NCBI GenBank assembly: GCA_021821425.1
Contig: JAKACL010000107.1
Span: 1 to 9,252 of the forward strand
Origin: Pseudomonadota bacterium
Lineage (GTDB): Bacteria; Pseudomonadota; Gammaproteobacteria; Burkholderiales; Thiobacillaceae
Direction of reading: 5' to 3'
Length of the DNA stretch: 9,252 nucleotides
Position 1 is the stretch's first letter, and every line of letters begins with the position of its first letter. The position numbers and the translations under genes are program-made. The notes beneath the pieces are model-generated. The model was given only the letters and a program-made list of their open reading frames with translations, did not search any database and had not been told where the DNA came from. Below, piece after piece: positions 1-6,545 of this stretch.

Positions 1-1235
1 GCTGCGCCGTAGGCGGCCAGCAGCAGAGCGAGCAGAGCAACGACGGCCGCGAGACCAATGGTCGGGCCGAAGCGCAGCAGCACCCCTGTCAGCAGCGCGC
101 CCAGCAGCAGCACGGCCACGAGACGCGCATCGTCCGACCACGGCGGCTTGACGCGGGTGGTGCCGTCGAGCATGCCGGCGATCAAATGCGCGTGGATCTC
201 GACGCCCGGAAACGCATTGGAAAAAGGCGTGACGCGCAGGTCGGCGAGCCCCGGCGCGGTGGATCCCAAGAGCACGATGCGGTTTTCAAGCTGGTCCGGC
301 GCAGCCTTGCCGGACAGCACGTCGGCCACCGAGATATAGGGAAACGGCGCGCCGGCGCGATACGGCACATGCACGCCGCCGTCGGCGTCCAGCGGCAGCC
401 GGAGGCCGCCGACTTCGAGCCAGGGCGATACGTATTCGCGGCCGAGGATGGAACGCCGGTCGACGCCCGCCAGCACGGGATCGCCGCCGAACGCTACCTG
501 CAGCGACGACACCGACAACGATACGTAATAGCCGTCGCCAAACGGCTGGACCAGGCCCATGCGGCGCGCGGTGCCGTCTTCGTCGGCGCGCATGTTGAAA
601 AACCCGGCCGTCGGCACCGCCTGCTGGAACGCTGTCAGGTTGGCCCCGTAGCCCACCGCCGGCGTGCCGGGCATGAGCGGCTCGAACGCAGTCATCGGCA
701 GCGACGGCGACGGCAGCAGGCCGGTGCGCGCGTCGCCGTAGCCCTCCGGAATGAAATAATAGCCGAGCGAGACCGGGCGCTCCGCCAGCGCCGCGGCAAA
801 GCGTGCGTCGAAGTCGAGCTGCGGCGCCAGCTGTTTCAGCGCAGTCTGGAATTCGCGGCTGCCTGCGAGGTCGCGCCGCGCCAGCTGGCGCAGGGTAGCG
901 AGTCCCGAGCTGGTGTCAGATTCGGCAAACACCACGTCGAAGCCGAGCGCCGCCACGCCGTACTGATCGAACAGGCGCTCGACCAGCGTGGTCATGACTT
1001 CGCGGCTCCACGGCCAGCGCCCCACGCTTTTGAGGCTGGCTTCGTCGATGTCGAGGATCGCCACGCGGTCGTCGAAACCGGCCGGCGCGGTGCGCTTCAG
1101 CCAGGCATCATACAGCCAGGCCTCGGCGCGCTGCATCGGCGCGATCTGAATGACCCCGCCGACATGCGCCGCGATCAGCAGCACCCAGAGCGCAGACAGG
1201 ATGGCCTGCGCCAGTCCGCGCGGCAAGCGCTTCAC
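1..1235 (-). CDS. CHASE2-domain membrane sensor protein (3' end outside window)
   Basis: Reading leftwards from a GTG at 1235, the frame stays open for 411 codons to the window edge, so the C-terminus is missing. Residues 8-30 form a membrane anchor. A CHASE2 extracytoplasmic sensor domain follows, from about 35 to 360. Its N-terminal hallmark is at 58-78 (VAILDIDEASLKSVGRWPWS) and its C-terminal hallmark at 300-352 (YISVADVLSG, then IVLLGSTAPGLADLRVTPF, then PGVEIHAH). Two further hydrophobic segments lie near 371-388 and 392-410. CHASE2 proteins usually continue into a cytoplasmic adenylate cyclase, histidine kinase, diguanylate cyclase or Ser/Thr kinase domain; which one applies here cannot be seen. 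The GTG overlaps the stop of the upstream M48 protease gene (GTGA), which implies translational coupling and decides the start. The domain call is firm; the output activity is unknown. Confidence 0.88.
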   Translation of the reverse strand, partial: MKRLPRGLAQAILSALWVLLIAAHVGGVIQIAPMQRAEAWLYDAWLKRTAPAGFDDRVAILDIDEASLKSVGRWPWSREVMTTLVERLFDQYGVAALGFDVVFAESDTSSGLATLRQLARRDLAGSREFQTALKQLAPQLDFDARFAAALAERPVSLGYYFIPEGYGDARTGLLPSPSLPMTAFEPLMPGTPAVGYGANLTAFQQAVPTAGFFNMRADEDGTARRMGLVQPFGDGYYVSLSVSSLQVAFGGDPVLAGVDRRSILGREYVSPWLEVGGLRLPLDADGGVHVPYRAGAPFPYISVADVLSGKAAPDQLENRIVLLGSTAPGLADLRVTPFSNAFPGVEIHAHLIAGMLDGTTRVKPPWSDDARLVAVLLLGALLTGVLLRFGPTIGLAAVVALLALLLAAYGA

Positions 1236-2167
1236 GGAAGGCGGTAGAACCGGTCGCCCACTTCCTTGCCGCGCACCGCGTCGAGGCGTCCGCCCACCGC
1301 CTCGCCCAGCGCATCCAGCCGGGTGGCGGGATGCGGGTGCGTCTTGTAGAGCAGCGCGGTGCGGCCGTCCTGGGCGGGCAGCGCGGCCATGTCCTGCAAC
1401 ACGGCGGGCAGCCCCCAGGGATCGTAGCCGGCCCGGGCGGCATACACGATGCCGACGCGGTCGGCTTCGAACTCGGCATTCTTGTCGAGCCCGCGTGCCA
1501 GAATTTCGGCGCCGTTGCCGATCAGATTCTGCACCACCGGGTCGCTGTCCTTCGCCTTGCTGCTGGCCGCCTGTCCCAGCGCACCGATCAGGCTGGATTG
1601 CTTGAGTACCTTGAGATGATGCTTCTGGCTGACGTGGGCGATTTCATGGGCCAGCACGCCGGCCAGCTCGGCTTCGTTGTTGAGCCGACGGTACAGGCCC
1701 TTGGTGACGAAGATGTAGCCGCCCGGCGCGGCGAAGGCGTTGATGGTTTCGCTGTCGAGGACGCCGAAACGCCAGGTGACATCGTTGCGTCCGCTGTGCT
1801 GGGCCACCCAGGTGCCGACCAGGTTGACGTAGTTCTGCAGCTTGTCGTCGCGCACCAGCGGCACGGCGCCGAGCAGGTTGCCTGCGATCTGCCGGCCGAT
1901 GCGGTTTTCCTCCTCAATCGAATAGTCGCCGAACAGCGCGAAGCCCAGCTGGCGAGCATCGATCTTCTGGTTGGCGGGCGGCGTGGCGGCGGCGTTCTGC
2001 GCCGGCGCGGTGCCGGCCGGCTGCTGCGCGGGCGCCGGCTGGGCGGGCTGGTCGCGGTTCAGTTCCTTGTTGATGCGCTCTTCCAGCGCCTTGCCGAAAT
2101 CGAATCCGGCGGCCACTCCTGAGAAGGCGACCAGGGACAGGGTCAGGATCACACGTTGCGCACTCAT
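1232..2167 (-). CDS. Periplasmic M48-family zinc metalloprotease
   Basis: This is a protein of 311 residues. It has an N-terminal signal peptide (about 1-20, no lipobox cysteine) and a Q/P/A-rich linker at about 39-66, followed by an M48 peptidase domain. The zinc site is visible as HEIAH at 174-178, with the third ligand in EFEAD (232-236). The THPHPATRLDAL stretch (277-288) is typical of the BepA/LoiP/YcaL group. BepA (about 490 residues) carries a C-terminal TPR domain that is absent here, so this is a short form. Family members degrade or help assemble outer-membrane proteins; the substrate here is unknown. An in-frame ATG exists at 2182, but I prefer 2167: GGGAG lies 8 bases before it, it forms a TGATG overlap with the SH3 gene, and it gives a cleaner signal peptide. 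The 3' end overlaps the CHASE2 gene. Confidence 0.92.
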   Translation of the reverse strand: MSAQRVILTLSLVAFSGVAAGFDFGKALEERINKELNRDQPAQPAPAQQPAGTAPAQNAAATPPANQKIDARQLGFALFGDYSIEEENRIGRQIAGNLLGAVPLVRDDKLQNYVNLVGTWVAQHSGRNDVTWRFGVLDSETINAFAAPGGYIFVTKGLYRRLNNEAELAGVLAHEIAHVSQKHHLKVLKQSSLIGALGQAASSKAKDSDPVVQNLIGNGAEILARGLDKNAEFEADRVGIVYAARAGYDPWGLPAVLQDMAALPAQDGRTALLYKTHPHPATRLDALGEAVGGRLDAVRGKEVGDRFYRLP

Positions 2168-2700
2168 CAGTTGGTCTCCCATGATGAAGCCGGCTCGGCC
2201 GACCTGGCAGGCGCCGGCAGCGCCGGCACATTGACGGCGGCGAGACGGGCGCGGCCGGCAAAGCTGCGGGCCTGCGCCGCCGACACGCCGGCCGCTTCCA
2301 TCCGCGCCAGCTCATCCGGATTGAACTTGGCCTGTTTCAGGTCCGCGTCGGTCAGGCCACGCAGACCGGCGACGGCCACCACGCGGCTGGGGTCGGAGCG
2401 GGTAGTGGCAGCCCCCACCACATCGCCGACGCCGGCGCCGCCGAGGCCGCCTGCCCCCGCGCGCACCGACAACAGCCGGATCCAGCCGGTGGATCGGCCT
2501 GCAGTCACTCGCAGCCAGCCGCCCTGCTTGGCCAGGATATTGACGCGGGTGCCCTTGGGCACGCTGGCCGCCACGCGGGCGTTTGCGCTCGGCTGGAGGT
2601 AGAGCTTTTCATTGCGCAACACGGTCCCGGGCGCAGCCCAGGCCGAAGCGGATGCGGTGCAAAACAGCAGCACGGCTGCCGGTATCAGGTTGGGTTTCAT
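2167..2700 (-). CDS. Secreted bacterial SH3-domain protein
   Basis: This is a protein of 177 residues. The signal peptide covers about 1-22, with cleavage probably near ASAWA-APG. A bacterial SH3 domain follows at about 25-80: LYLQPSANARVAASVPKGTR, then VNILAKQGGWLRVT and STGWIRLLSV, which is the usual SH3b pattern. A Gly/Ala-rich linker (81-100) leads to a helical C-terminal region of no recognised family (about 113-155). SH3b domains commonly bind peptidoglycan or other envelope ligands; the ligand here is not known. The frame is open up to an ATG at 2772, but the ATG at 2700 has a GGAGAG ribosome site about 8 bases upstream and starts exactly at the signal peptide, so I chose it. This is the first gene of the minus-strand operon. 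Its TGA shares one base with the ATG of the protease gene, which suggests co-translation. Confidence 0.87.
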   Translation of the reverse strand: MKPNLIPAAVLLFCTASASAWAAPGTVLRNEKLYLQPSANARVAASVPKGTRVNILAKQGGWLRVTAGRSTGWIRLLSVRAGAGGLGGAGVGDVVGAATTRSDPSRVVAVAGLRGLTDADLKQAKFNPDELARMEAAGVSAAQARSFAGRARLAAVNVPALPAPARSAEPASSWETN

Positions 2701-2793
2701 GGTGTGTCTCTCCGTTATTACTGCATTCACTGCAAAACTGTATGGCCTGGCCTTCGATGGCGCAAGCGTCATTTAAGGCGTTAAGATGCCGCG
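2701..2793. promoter_or_regulatory. Divergent intergenic region between SH3 operon and MCE operon
   Basis: These 93 bases separate two divergently read operons, so both promoters should lie here or just inside the flanking genes. The strand-specific matches are weak. For the minus strand, TTGCGC and TACAGT are spaced by 17 bases (about 2738-2766, 3/6 and 4/6 matches). For the plus strand I see nothing convincing. The ribosome site GGAGAG for the SH3 gene (2704-2713 area, minus strand) is clear. The permease start at 2794 has only a weak AAGGCG about 13 bases upstream. This is the only place for shared control, but no operator repeat is evident. Confidence 0.4.
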
Positions 2794-3588
2794 ATGAATT
2801 TCCTCGCGACGTCCATCGAATCGCTCGGCGCCAAGCTCGCGGGGTGGTTCACTGTCGGCTACGGCCTGTTTGCCTTTCTCGCCCGGGCCGTCTTGCTGCT
2901 GCTGGAACCTTCCACCTGGAACCGCGCCACCTTCGACGTGGTGATCAAGCAGGTCTACTTTACCGCGGTACAGATCCTGCCGGTCTTTCTCGCCTACGTG
3001 CTGGTGATTTCGTGGCTGATGATCACCATCATCCTGTCCACCGCGCGCGATTTCGGCCTGACCGAATTCGCCAGCGAAATGACCATCCGCGTGCTGGTGC
3101 TGGAACTGCTGCCGTTTCTGACTGCGCTGTTCATCGCTTTGCGCTCGGGCAGCGCGATCAACACCGAAGTCGCGCTGATGCGGGTCAATAACGAATTGGA
3201 TGCGCTGGCGCACTGCAAGGTTCCGCCGATGCAGTTCGAGTTTCTGCCGCGGCTGGTTGGCGGGGTGGTGTCGGTCGTCACGCTGGCCGGCCTGGCGGGC
3301 CTGATCGCCCTGATCGTGGGCTACCTCGCGGTCTACGGAGTGAACACGGCGGGCTTCGAGCCCTATACCCGCACCGTGTCCAACATCATCGATTTCCACA
3401 TCATGGCCGGACTGATCGCCAAATGCGCGCTGTTCGGGCTGGCGGTCACGCTGATCCCGGTGACCGCCGGTCTGGAAACGCCGAAGAAGCTCTTCATGGT
3501 GCCGGTCTCGGTGCTGCGCGGCATGATGCGGGTGTTCTTCGCCATTGTGACGATCGAGGTGGTGTCATTAGCGCTCAAATACATCTGA
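2794..3588 (+). CDS. MlaE-family ABC transporter permease (MCE system)
   Basis: This is an inner-membrane permease of 264 residues, close to the usual 250-270 for MlaE/YrbE. Several hydrophobic segments are visible (about 20-37, 58-82, 100-115, 156-182, 205-224, 244-260). The family core is at 104-137: ELLPFLTALFIALRSGSA followed by EVALMRVNNELDAL, which corresponds to the MlaE pattern EIGTMRVTEQIDAL that contacts the ATPase. In MCE systems this subunit works with an MCE protein and an ATPase to move phospholipids or other hydrophobic molecules between the membranes; the substrate and direction here are unknown. It is the first gene of the plus-strand operon. The usual mlaF-type ATPase gene is not upstream of it, because the neighbour there is divergent. 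The next gene is a degenerate ATPase-like protein. MlaE is a family assignment rather than proof of orthology. Confidence 0.9.
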   Translation: MNFLATSIESLGAKLAGWFTVGYGLFAFLARAVLLLLEPSTWNRATFDVVIKQVYFTAVQILPVFLAYVLVISWLMITIILSTARDFGLTEFASEMTIRVLVLELLPFLTALFIALRSGSAINTEVALMRVNNELDALAHCKVPPMQFEFLPRLVGGVVSVVTLAGLAGLIALIVGYLAVYGVNTAGFEPYTRTVSNIIDFHIMAGLIAKCALFGLAVTLIPVTAGLETPKKLFMVPVSVLRGMMRVFFAIVTIEVVSLALKYI

Positions 3589-3611
3589 CCCCGTTTGCCG
3601 ATCGCGCAGCA

Positions 3612-4022
3612 ATGACGGACGCCATCGCCGCCCTCGCCGACGACGTGGCGCGCGTGTCGCCCGACCTGCCGTTGCGGGCGAACCTGTCGGCACTCGACAA
3701 CATTGCGCTGATCCCGCTGTACCAGCGTCATTACGACGCCGCCGAATCGGCCCGCCAGGCGCAGGCCATGCTGGATCAGCTGGGTTATGCCGCCATCGCC
3801 CCGCTGCGCGACCCCGACATGACGCCCGCCCAGCGCTTCGTCACCAAGCTTGCGCGCGCCTGCATGCTCAAGCGCCCCCGCCTGGTGATCGACCGTCCCG
3901 GCGCCATGCTTTACGATGTGCCCTATCCGGCCTTCATCGCGCACCTGGCGGCGCAGGACGCAATCAGCGGCACCTGGGAAATTTACGACTTCAGCTGGAA
4001 TCAGGCCCTTTATCAAGCATGA
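3612..4022 (+). CDS. Degenerate ABC ATPase-like protein of MCE operon
   Basis: From the ATG at 3612 this is a protein of 136 residues. It resembles the second half of an ABC ATPase but lacks the catalytic motifs. NLSALDNIALIPL (24-36) resembles the segment after the Q-loop. MTPAQRFVTKLARACML (70-86) sits where the signature and following helix (LSGG...RVALARAL) should be, without SGG. RPRLVIDRPG (88-97) resembles Walker B with the catalytic Glu replaced by Arg95. No Walker A (GxxGxGKS) and no H-loop His are present, and a normal MlaF is about 270 residues. The likely role is a structural or regulatory partner of the permease, which would then need an ATPase from elsewhere. The frame is open upstream, and coding-like residues (HLTPFADRAA) precede the ATG, so a rare start such as ATT at 3567, preceded by GAGG, is possible. 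Its TGA overlaps the MCE gene (ATGA). The existence of the gene is likely; the ATPase kinship is my inference from motif order. Confidence 0.7.
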   Translation: MTDAIAALADDVARVSPDLPLRANLSALDNIALIPLYQRHYDAAESARQAQAMLDQLGYAAIAPLRDPDMTPAQRFVTKLARACMLKRPRLVIDRPGAMLYDVPYPAFIAHLAAQDAISGTWEIYDFSWNQALYQA

Positions 4023-4966
4023 ACAAACTGCATTTCAAGGTCGGACTGTTTGCTGTCGCATCGCTGTTGCTGGCCGGCGCCTTCATGGTCTACCTGCTGC
4101 ATGCGCGCGGATTTTTTGAAGGCACGTTCCAGCTGAAGTTCGCCGCCGCCAGCGCCGACAACGTTGCGCCCGGGGTGCCGGTGGTGTTCTCCGGCATCGA
4201 GATCGGTCGCGTCACCACCCTGGGCCTGAACGATGAAGGCGGCATCATCATCCATGCCCGGTTTCTCAAACGCAATGCCAAATGGCTGAAGGAAAACAGC
4301 ACCTTCACGCTCGACAAGCCGATCGTCGGCGGCGCCAAGATCCGCGTCGAGTCGCCCGACCTCAACGCGCCCGCGCTGCCCGACAATTCCACCGTGCTGC
4401 TGCTCACCTCGGACATCAGCAGCGAGCTGCCTGCCCTGGTCGAACGGGTCAAGGCCATCCTCGAAAACGTCGAGCACCTGACCCGCAAGGACGGCGAAAT
4501 CCACGCCACGCTCGCCAACGTGCAGACCGTGACCGGCCGCATGACCGGCGAATACGGCATGCTGGAAAGCATCCTCGGCAGCCCCGAGAAGGCGCGCGCA
4601 GTGACCGACTCGCTGGACAAGACCCGCGCGTTGATCATCAAGCTCGACGGCCTCGCGCTGAAGATGGACGGCATGGCCAGCAAGACCGATGCCTGGCTGT
4701 TTTCGGAAGACGGCGTGGCCGAGCAGACGCGCGAATCGCTGGCGCAGGTGCGGCTGATGCTGAACGACGCGCAGGCCAGCCTGAAGAAGGCCGATGCCGT
4801 GATGGCCAATGCCGTGGACATTTCCGCCAACGTCAAGGAAGGCACCCAGGACATCGCTGCGCTGCGCGCCGAAATCGACGATGCGGTGCGCAAGGCCAAC
4901 GCGCTGGTGAACGAGATCAACAAGAAATGGCCGTTCAAGCGCGATCCCGAGGTGAAGCTGCCATGA
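4019..4966 (+). CDS. MCE-domain (MlaD-like) substrate-binding protein
   Basis: This is a protein of 315 residues. It has a single N-terminal membrane anchor (about 7-27) and then one MCE domain (about 36-113), recognisable from GVPVVFSGIEIGRVTTLGL and the later PIVGGAKIRVESPD. A long helical region (about 131-300) is rich in charged and Ala/Leu residues. The protein ends in NEINKKWPFKRDPEVKLP, an ending of the kind seen in other long MCE proteins. MCE domains form hexameric rings in the periplasm that carry lipids between the permease and the outer membrane. The helical tail is longer than that of E. coli MlaD (183 residues) and may form a tube or needle as in PqiB-type proteins. The start is fixed by the ATGA overlap with the upstream gene, and the stop overlaps the lipoprotein gene in the same way. 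The substrate is unknown. Confidence 0.9.
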   Translation: MNKLHFKVGLFAVASLLLAGAFMVYLLHARGFFEGTFQLKFAAASADNVAPGVPVVFSGIEIGRVTTLGLNDEGGIIIHARFLKRNAKWLKENSTFTLDKPIVGGAKIRVESPDLNAPALPDNSTVLLLTSDISSELPALVERVKAILENVEHLTRKDGEIHATLANVQTVTGRMTGEYGMLESILGSPEKARAVTDSLDKTRALIIKLDGLALKMDGMASKTDAWLFSEDGVAEQTRESLAQVRLMLNDAQASLKKADAVMANAVDISANVKEGTQDIAALRAEIDDAVRKANALVNEINKKWPFKRDPEVKLP

Positions 4967-5631
4967 AGACCCTGTTTGCGCTGGCCGGTGTGGTCCTGCT
5001 GACCGCCTGCGGCAGCGGCGGCCCGCCGCCGCCCGACTGGAAAACCGATTCGGCCGACCTGATCGCGCGTTACCAGAAACATGCCCTGCTGGGCGAGAAC
5101 ACACTGGCCGAACGCTATTTCCAGCAGGCCGTCGACGCCACCGGCGGCGCCGGCCGCATGGCCGAAACCGCGCGCCTGTGGCTGGTGCGCTGCGCCACCC
5201 GCCGCGCGATGCTGATCGACGATGCCTGCACCGACTATGCCGAGCTGGCCGCCGTGGCGCCCGACGCGGCCGACCAGGCCTATTACCGCTTCCTCACGCT
5301 GCAGTGGGAGGGACTGGATGCCGCGCTTCTGCCAGCGCAGCACCGCGACCTGGTGCGCGCGGCGGCCGACACACGGCACGCTGTGCCTGCCCGTGTCGGC
5401 GACCCGCTGGCGCGTCTGCTCGAGGCCAGCCTGCTGGTGATGCGGCAGGAAGCGAATGCCGCGACGCTAGACCTAGCCACCGAAACCGCCTCGGCCCAGG
5501 GCTGGCGCCAGCCCCTGCTGACCTACCTGAAACTGCAGCATGAACAGGCCGTCGCCCAGGGCAACGCCGCCGCGCAGGCGCGGCTCGCACGCCGCATCGA
5601 GTTGGTCGAGCGCAGTCTCATGCGCCCGTAA
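4963..5631 (+). CDS. Lipoprotein of unknown family, last gene of MCE operon
   Basis: This is a protein of 222 residues. It has a lipoprotein signal peptide with the lipobox LLTAC, Cys16 being the lipidated residue. GSGGPPPPD follows as a flexible, proline-rich tether. The rest (about 28-220) reads as amphipathic helices rich in Ala, Leu and Arg, including RYQKHALLGENTLAERYFQQ (36-55), which is reminiscent of a TPR-type helical repeat, though I cannot assign a family. It does not look like the PqiC/DUF330 auxiliary lipoprotein often found in such operons. The residue after the lipid Cys is Gly, not Asp, so sorting to the outer membrane is expected by the E. coli rule. Its ATG overlaps the MCE gene stop (ATGA), tying it to the transporter; it may anchor or cap the MCE assembly at the outer membrane. 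That role is inferred from context. Confidence 0.82.
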   Translation: MKTLFALAGVVLLTACGSGGPPPPDWKTDSADLIARYQKHALLGENTLAERYFQQAVDATGGAGRMAETARLWLVRCATRRAMLIDDACTDYAELAAVAPDAADQAYYRFLTLQWEGLDAALLPAQHRDLVRAAADTRHAVPARVGDPLARLLEASLLVMRQEANAATLDLATETASAQGWRQPLLTYLKLQHEQAVAQGNAAAQARLARRIELVERSLMRP

Positions 5632-5670
5632 GGACCGCCGTCACCTACATAAAACCGGACGCCCCGACGA

Positions 5671-5706
5671 GCGGAGCATCATCGGGCTCCGCCGGCCCTA
5701 TTTTTT
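5671..5706 (+). terminator. Probable terminator of the MCE operon
   Basis: A perfect 7-bp inverted repeat, GCGGAGC (5671-5677) and GCTCCGC (5686-5692), encloses an 8-base loop. An overlapping alternative stem, GGGC (5684-5687) with GCCC (5695-5698), sits right before TATTTTTT (5699-5706). A GC-rich hairpin followed by six T, 40 bases after the lipoprotein stop, fits an intrinsic terminator. The 7-bp stem is 8 bases away from the T run, so the exact active fold is uncertain. Confidence 0.55.
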
Positions 5707-5803
5707 CGCTGCTCGGCATGGGTTTGATCGGCGCGCTGGCGGCACTCGCGAGCGCGCTGCATGGCACCTGGCTCTATGGCTGCGTGAAAAGCCGGCTGTC
5801 GCA

Positions 5804-5832
5804 TTGACAAGCCCCCGACAGCCGATTATCGT
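5804..5832 (+). promoter_or_regulatory. Sigma70-type promoter for the SCP2-like gene
   Basis: A perfect -35 box TTGACA (5804-5809) and a -10 box TATCGT (5827-5832, 4/6 match) are separated by 17 bases, the optimal spacing. Transcription would start near 5839 and give a leader of about 70 bases before the ATG at 5909. The site lies after the probable terminator of the upstream operon, so the SCP2-like gene appears to be its own transcription unit. A short inverted repeat, GTATT/AATAC (5851-5868), lies in the leader; its meaning is unclear. Confidence 0.65.
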
Positions 5833-5908
5833 GCGCCCTCTGCGGACCTAGTATTTACATACCAATACGTTGTAGGCCGGATTATTCAACCAATTGAGGA
5901 GGAAACAC

Positions 5909-6418
5909 ATGAAATACACGACCATCGCCCTGGCTGCCCTGGCAGTCCTTGCAAGCACCGCGCACGCCGCACCTCCCATGATGTCTGCCGAATGGACCGC
6001 CCAGGCCTGCGACGCCTGGAACAAGGAGGCCACCCTGACCAACGGTCTCGCCCAGGACTGGATCAAGAACGACAAAGGCCGCGGCCACAAGATCATTCAC
6101 CTGTATCGCACCGACTGCGGCGAAGCAACCAAGACCGAAATGCGGATTTCGGCGCGCGACGGCAAGGCCATGTGCGTCTATGGCGGCGCCGTGCAGAGCA
6201 CCAACCTCGACAGTTCGTCCGACTACATCATGCATGCCACCACCGAGCGCTGGAACCAGATGGGTGCGGGCGAGTACGGCCCGATGAAGGCCATGATGTT
6301 CGGCCGCCTGAAATTCACCGGCCCCAGAATGGAAGCCATGGGCGTGATGGGCCCGTTCGAGGCCTTCCTGCGTTTGCCAGGCAAGATCCCCGGCGACAAA
6401 GCCTGCCCTGCCAAGTAA
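5909..6418 (+). CDS. Secreted SCP2-like (sterol carrier-type) lipid-binding protein
   Basis: This is a protein of 169 residues with a clear signal peptide (1-20, cleavage after STAHA). The mature part resembles the SCP2 sterol-carrier fold family. The best cue is the C-terminal half: DYIMHATTERWNQM (105-118), GEYGPMKAMMFGRLKF (121-136), then a GPFEAFLRLPGKIPGD stretch (148-163). SCP2 domains bind lipids or other hydrophobic ligands in a tunnel. Four cysteines remain after export (34, 70, 89, 166), enough for two disulfides. The ATG at 5909 has a strong GAGGAGG site 5-6 bases upstream; an in-frame ATG at 5894 lies before that site and would spoil the signal peptide. The gene has its own promoter upstream and a terminator hairpin downstream. 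Its position after an MCE lipid transporter suggests a periplasmic carrier. The family call is by recall of sequence pattern and is moderately sure; the ligand is unknown. Confidence 0.75.
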   Translation: MKYTTIALAALAVLASTAHAAPPMMSAEWTAQACDAWNKEATLTNGLAQDWIKNDKGRGHKIIHLYRTDCGEATKTEMRISARDGKAMCVYGGAVQSTNLDSSSDYIMHATTERWNQMGAGEYGPMKAMMFGRLKFTGPRMEAMGVMGPFEAFLRLPGKIPGDKACPAK

Positions 6419-6437
6419 GCACGCAACGCCATCAAAA

Positions 6438-6461
6438 TAAGCCGGGAGTGCTCCCGGCTTA
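6438..6461. terminator. Bidirectional intrinsic terminator between convergent genes
   Basis: TAAGCCGGGAG and CTCCCGGCTTA form a perfect 11-base inverted repeat around TG, which folds as a 10-bp stem with a GTGC tetraloop. It starts 20 bases after the stop of the SCP2-like gene. On the minus strand the stem is followed by TTTTGAT, the better T tract, so it should also stop transcripts of the FKBP gene coming from the right. On the plus strand the tail is only AATTA. Confidence 0.8.
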
Positions 6462-6485
6462 ATTACGTCAGCGCTTCGTGTTCGA

Positions 6486-6545
6486 CACTAGGGCGTGTTA
6501 ACACGAATTTCGCGGACGTGAAATTAGCGTTAACACGCCCTAGTG
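6486..6545. repeat. 60-nt near-perfect palindrome, possible MITE or REP-like element
   Basis: Left arm 6486-6513 and right arm 6518-6545 pair over 28 positions, with two mismatches (6503/6528 and 6505/6526), one G-T pair (6512/6519) and a GGAC loop. The outer 17 bases of each arm (CACTAGGGCGTGTTAAC) are perfect. The left arm also contains its own 12-base palindrome, CGTGTTAACACG (6494-6505). The right arm includes the TAG stop and the last His codon of the FKBP gene. There is no T tract and a separate terminator lies 25 bases away, so it is not needed for termination. TA flanks GGGCG/CGCCC on both sides, as in a small non-autonomous element with TA target duplication; that interpretation is inference. 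Confidence 0.8.

Noticed and set aside
186..1247. Plus-strand open frame of 353 codons opposite the CHASE2 gene
   Set aside because: Its product is Arg/His/Gln-rich with no domain, and the opposite strand encodes a clear CHASE2 protein. It is a GC-rich antisense shadow.
1331..2122. Plus-strand open frame of 263 codons opposite the M48 protease gene
   Set aside because: It is the antisense reading of a gene with an intact HEIAH site, and shows no motif or signal of its own.
3423..3611. Far-upstream ATG at 3423 as start of the ATPase-like gene
   Set aside because: It would place about 50 residues of Arg/Gly-rich shadow sequence inside the permease gene; that stretch does not look like protein.
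4013..5379. Two long minus-strand open frames opposite the MCE and lipoprotein genes
   Set aside because: The plus strand carries recognisable MCE and lipobox features with ATGA junctions. The minus frames show no family pattern and no ribosome sites.
5851..5868. GTATT/AATAC inverted repeat in the leader of the SCP2-like gene as an operator or riboswitch
   Set aside because: Only 5 bp per arm and no larger fold; not enough to claim a regulatory element.
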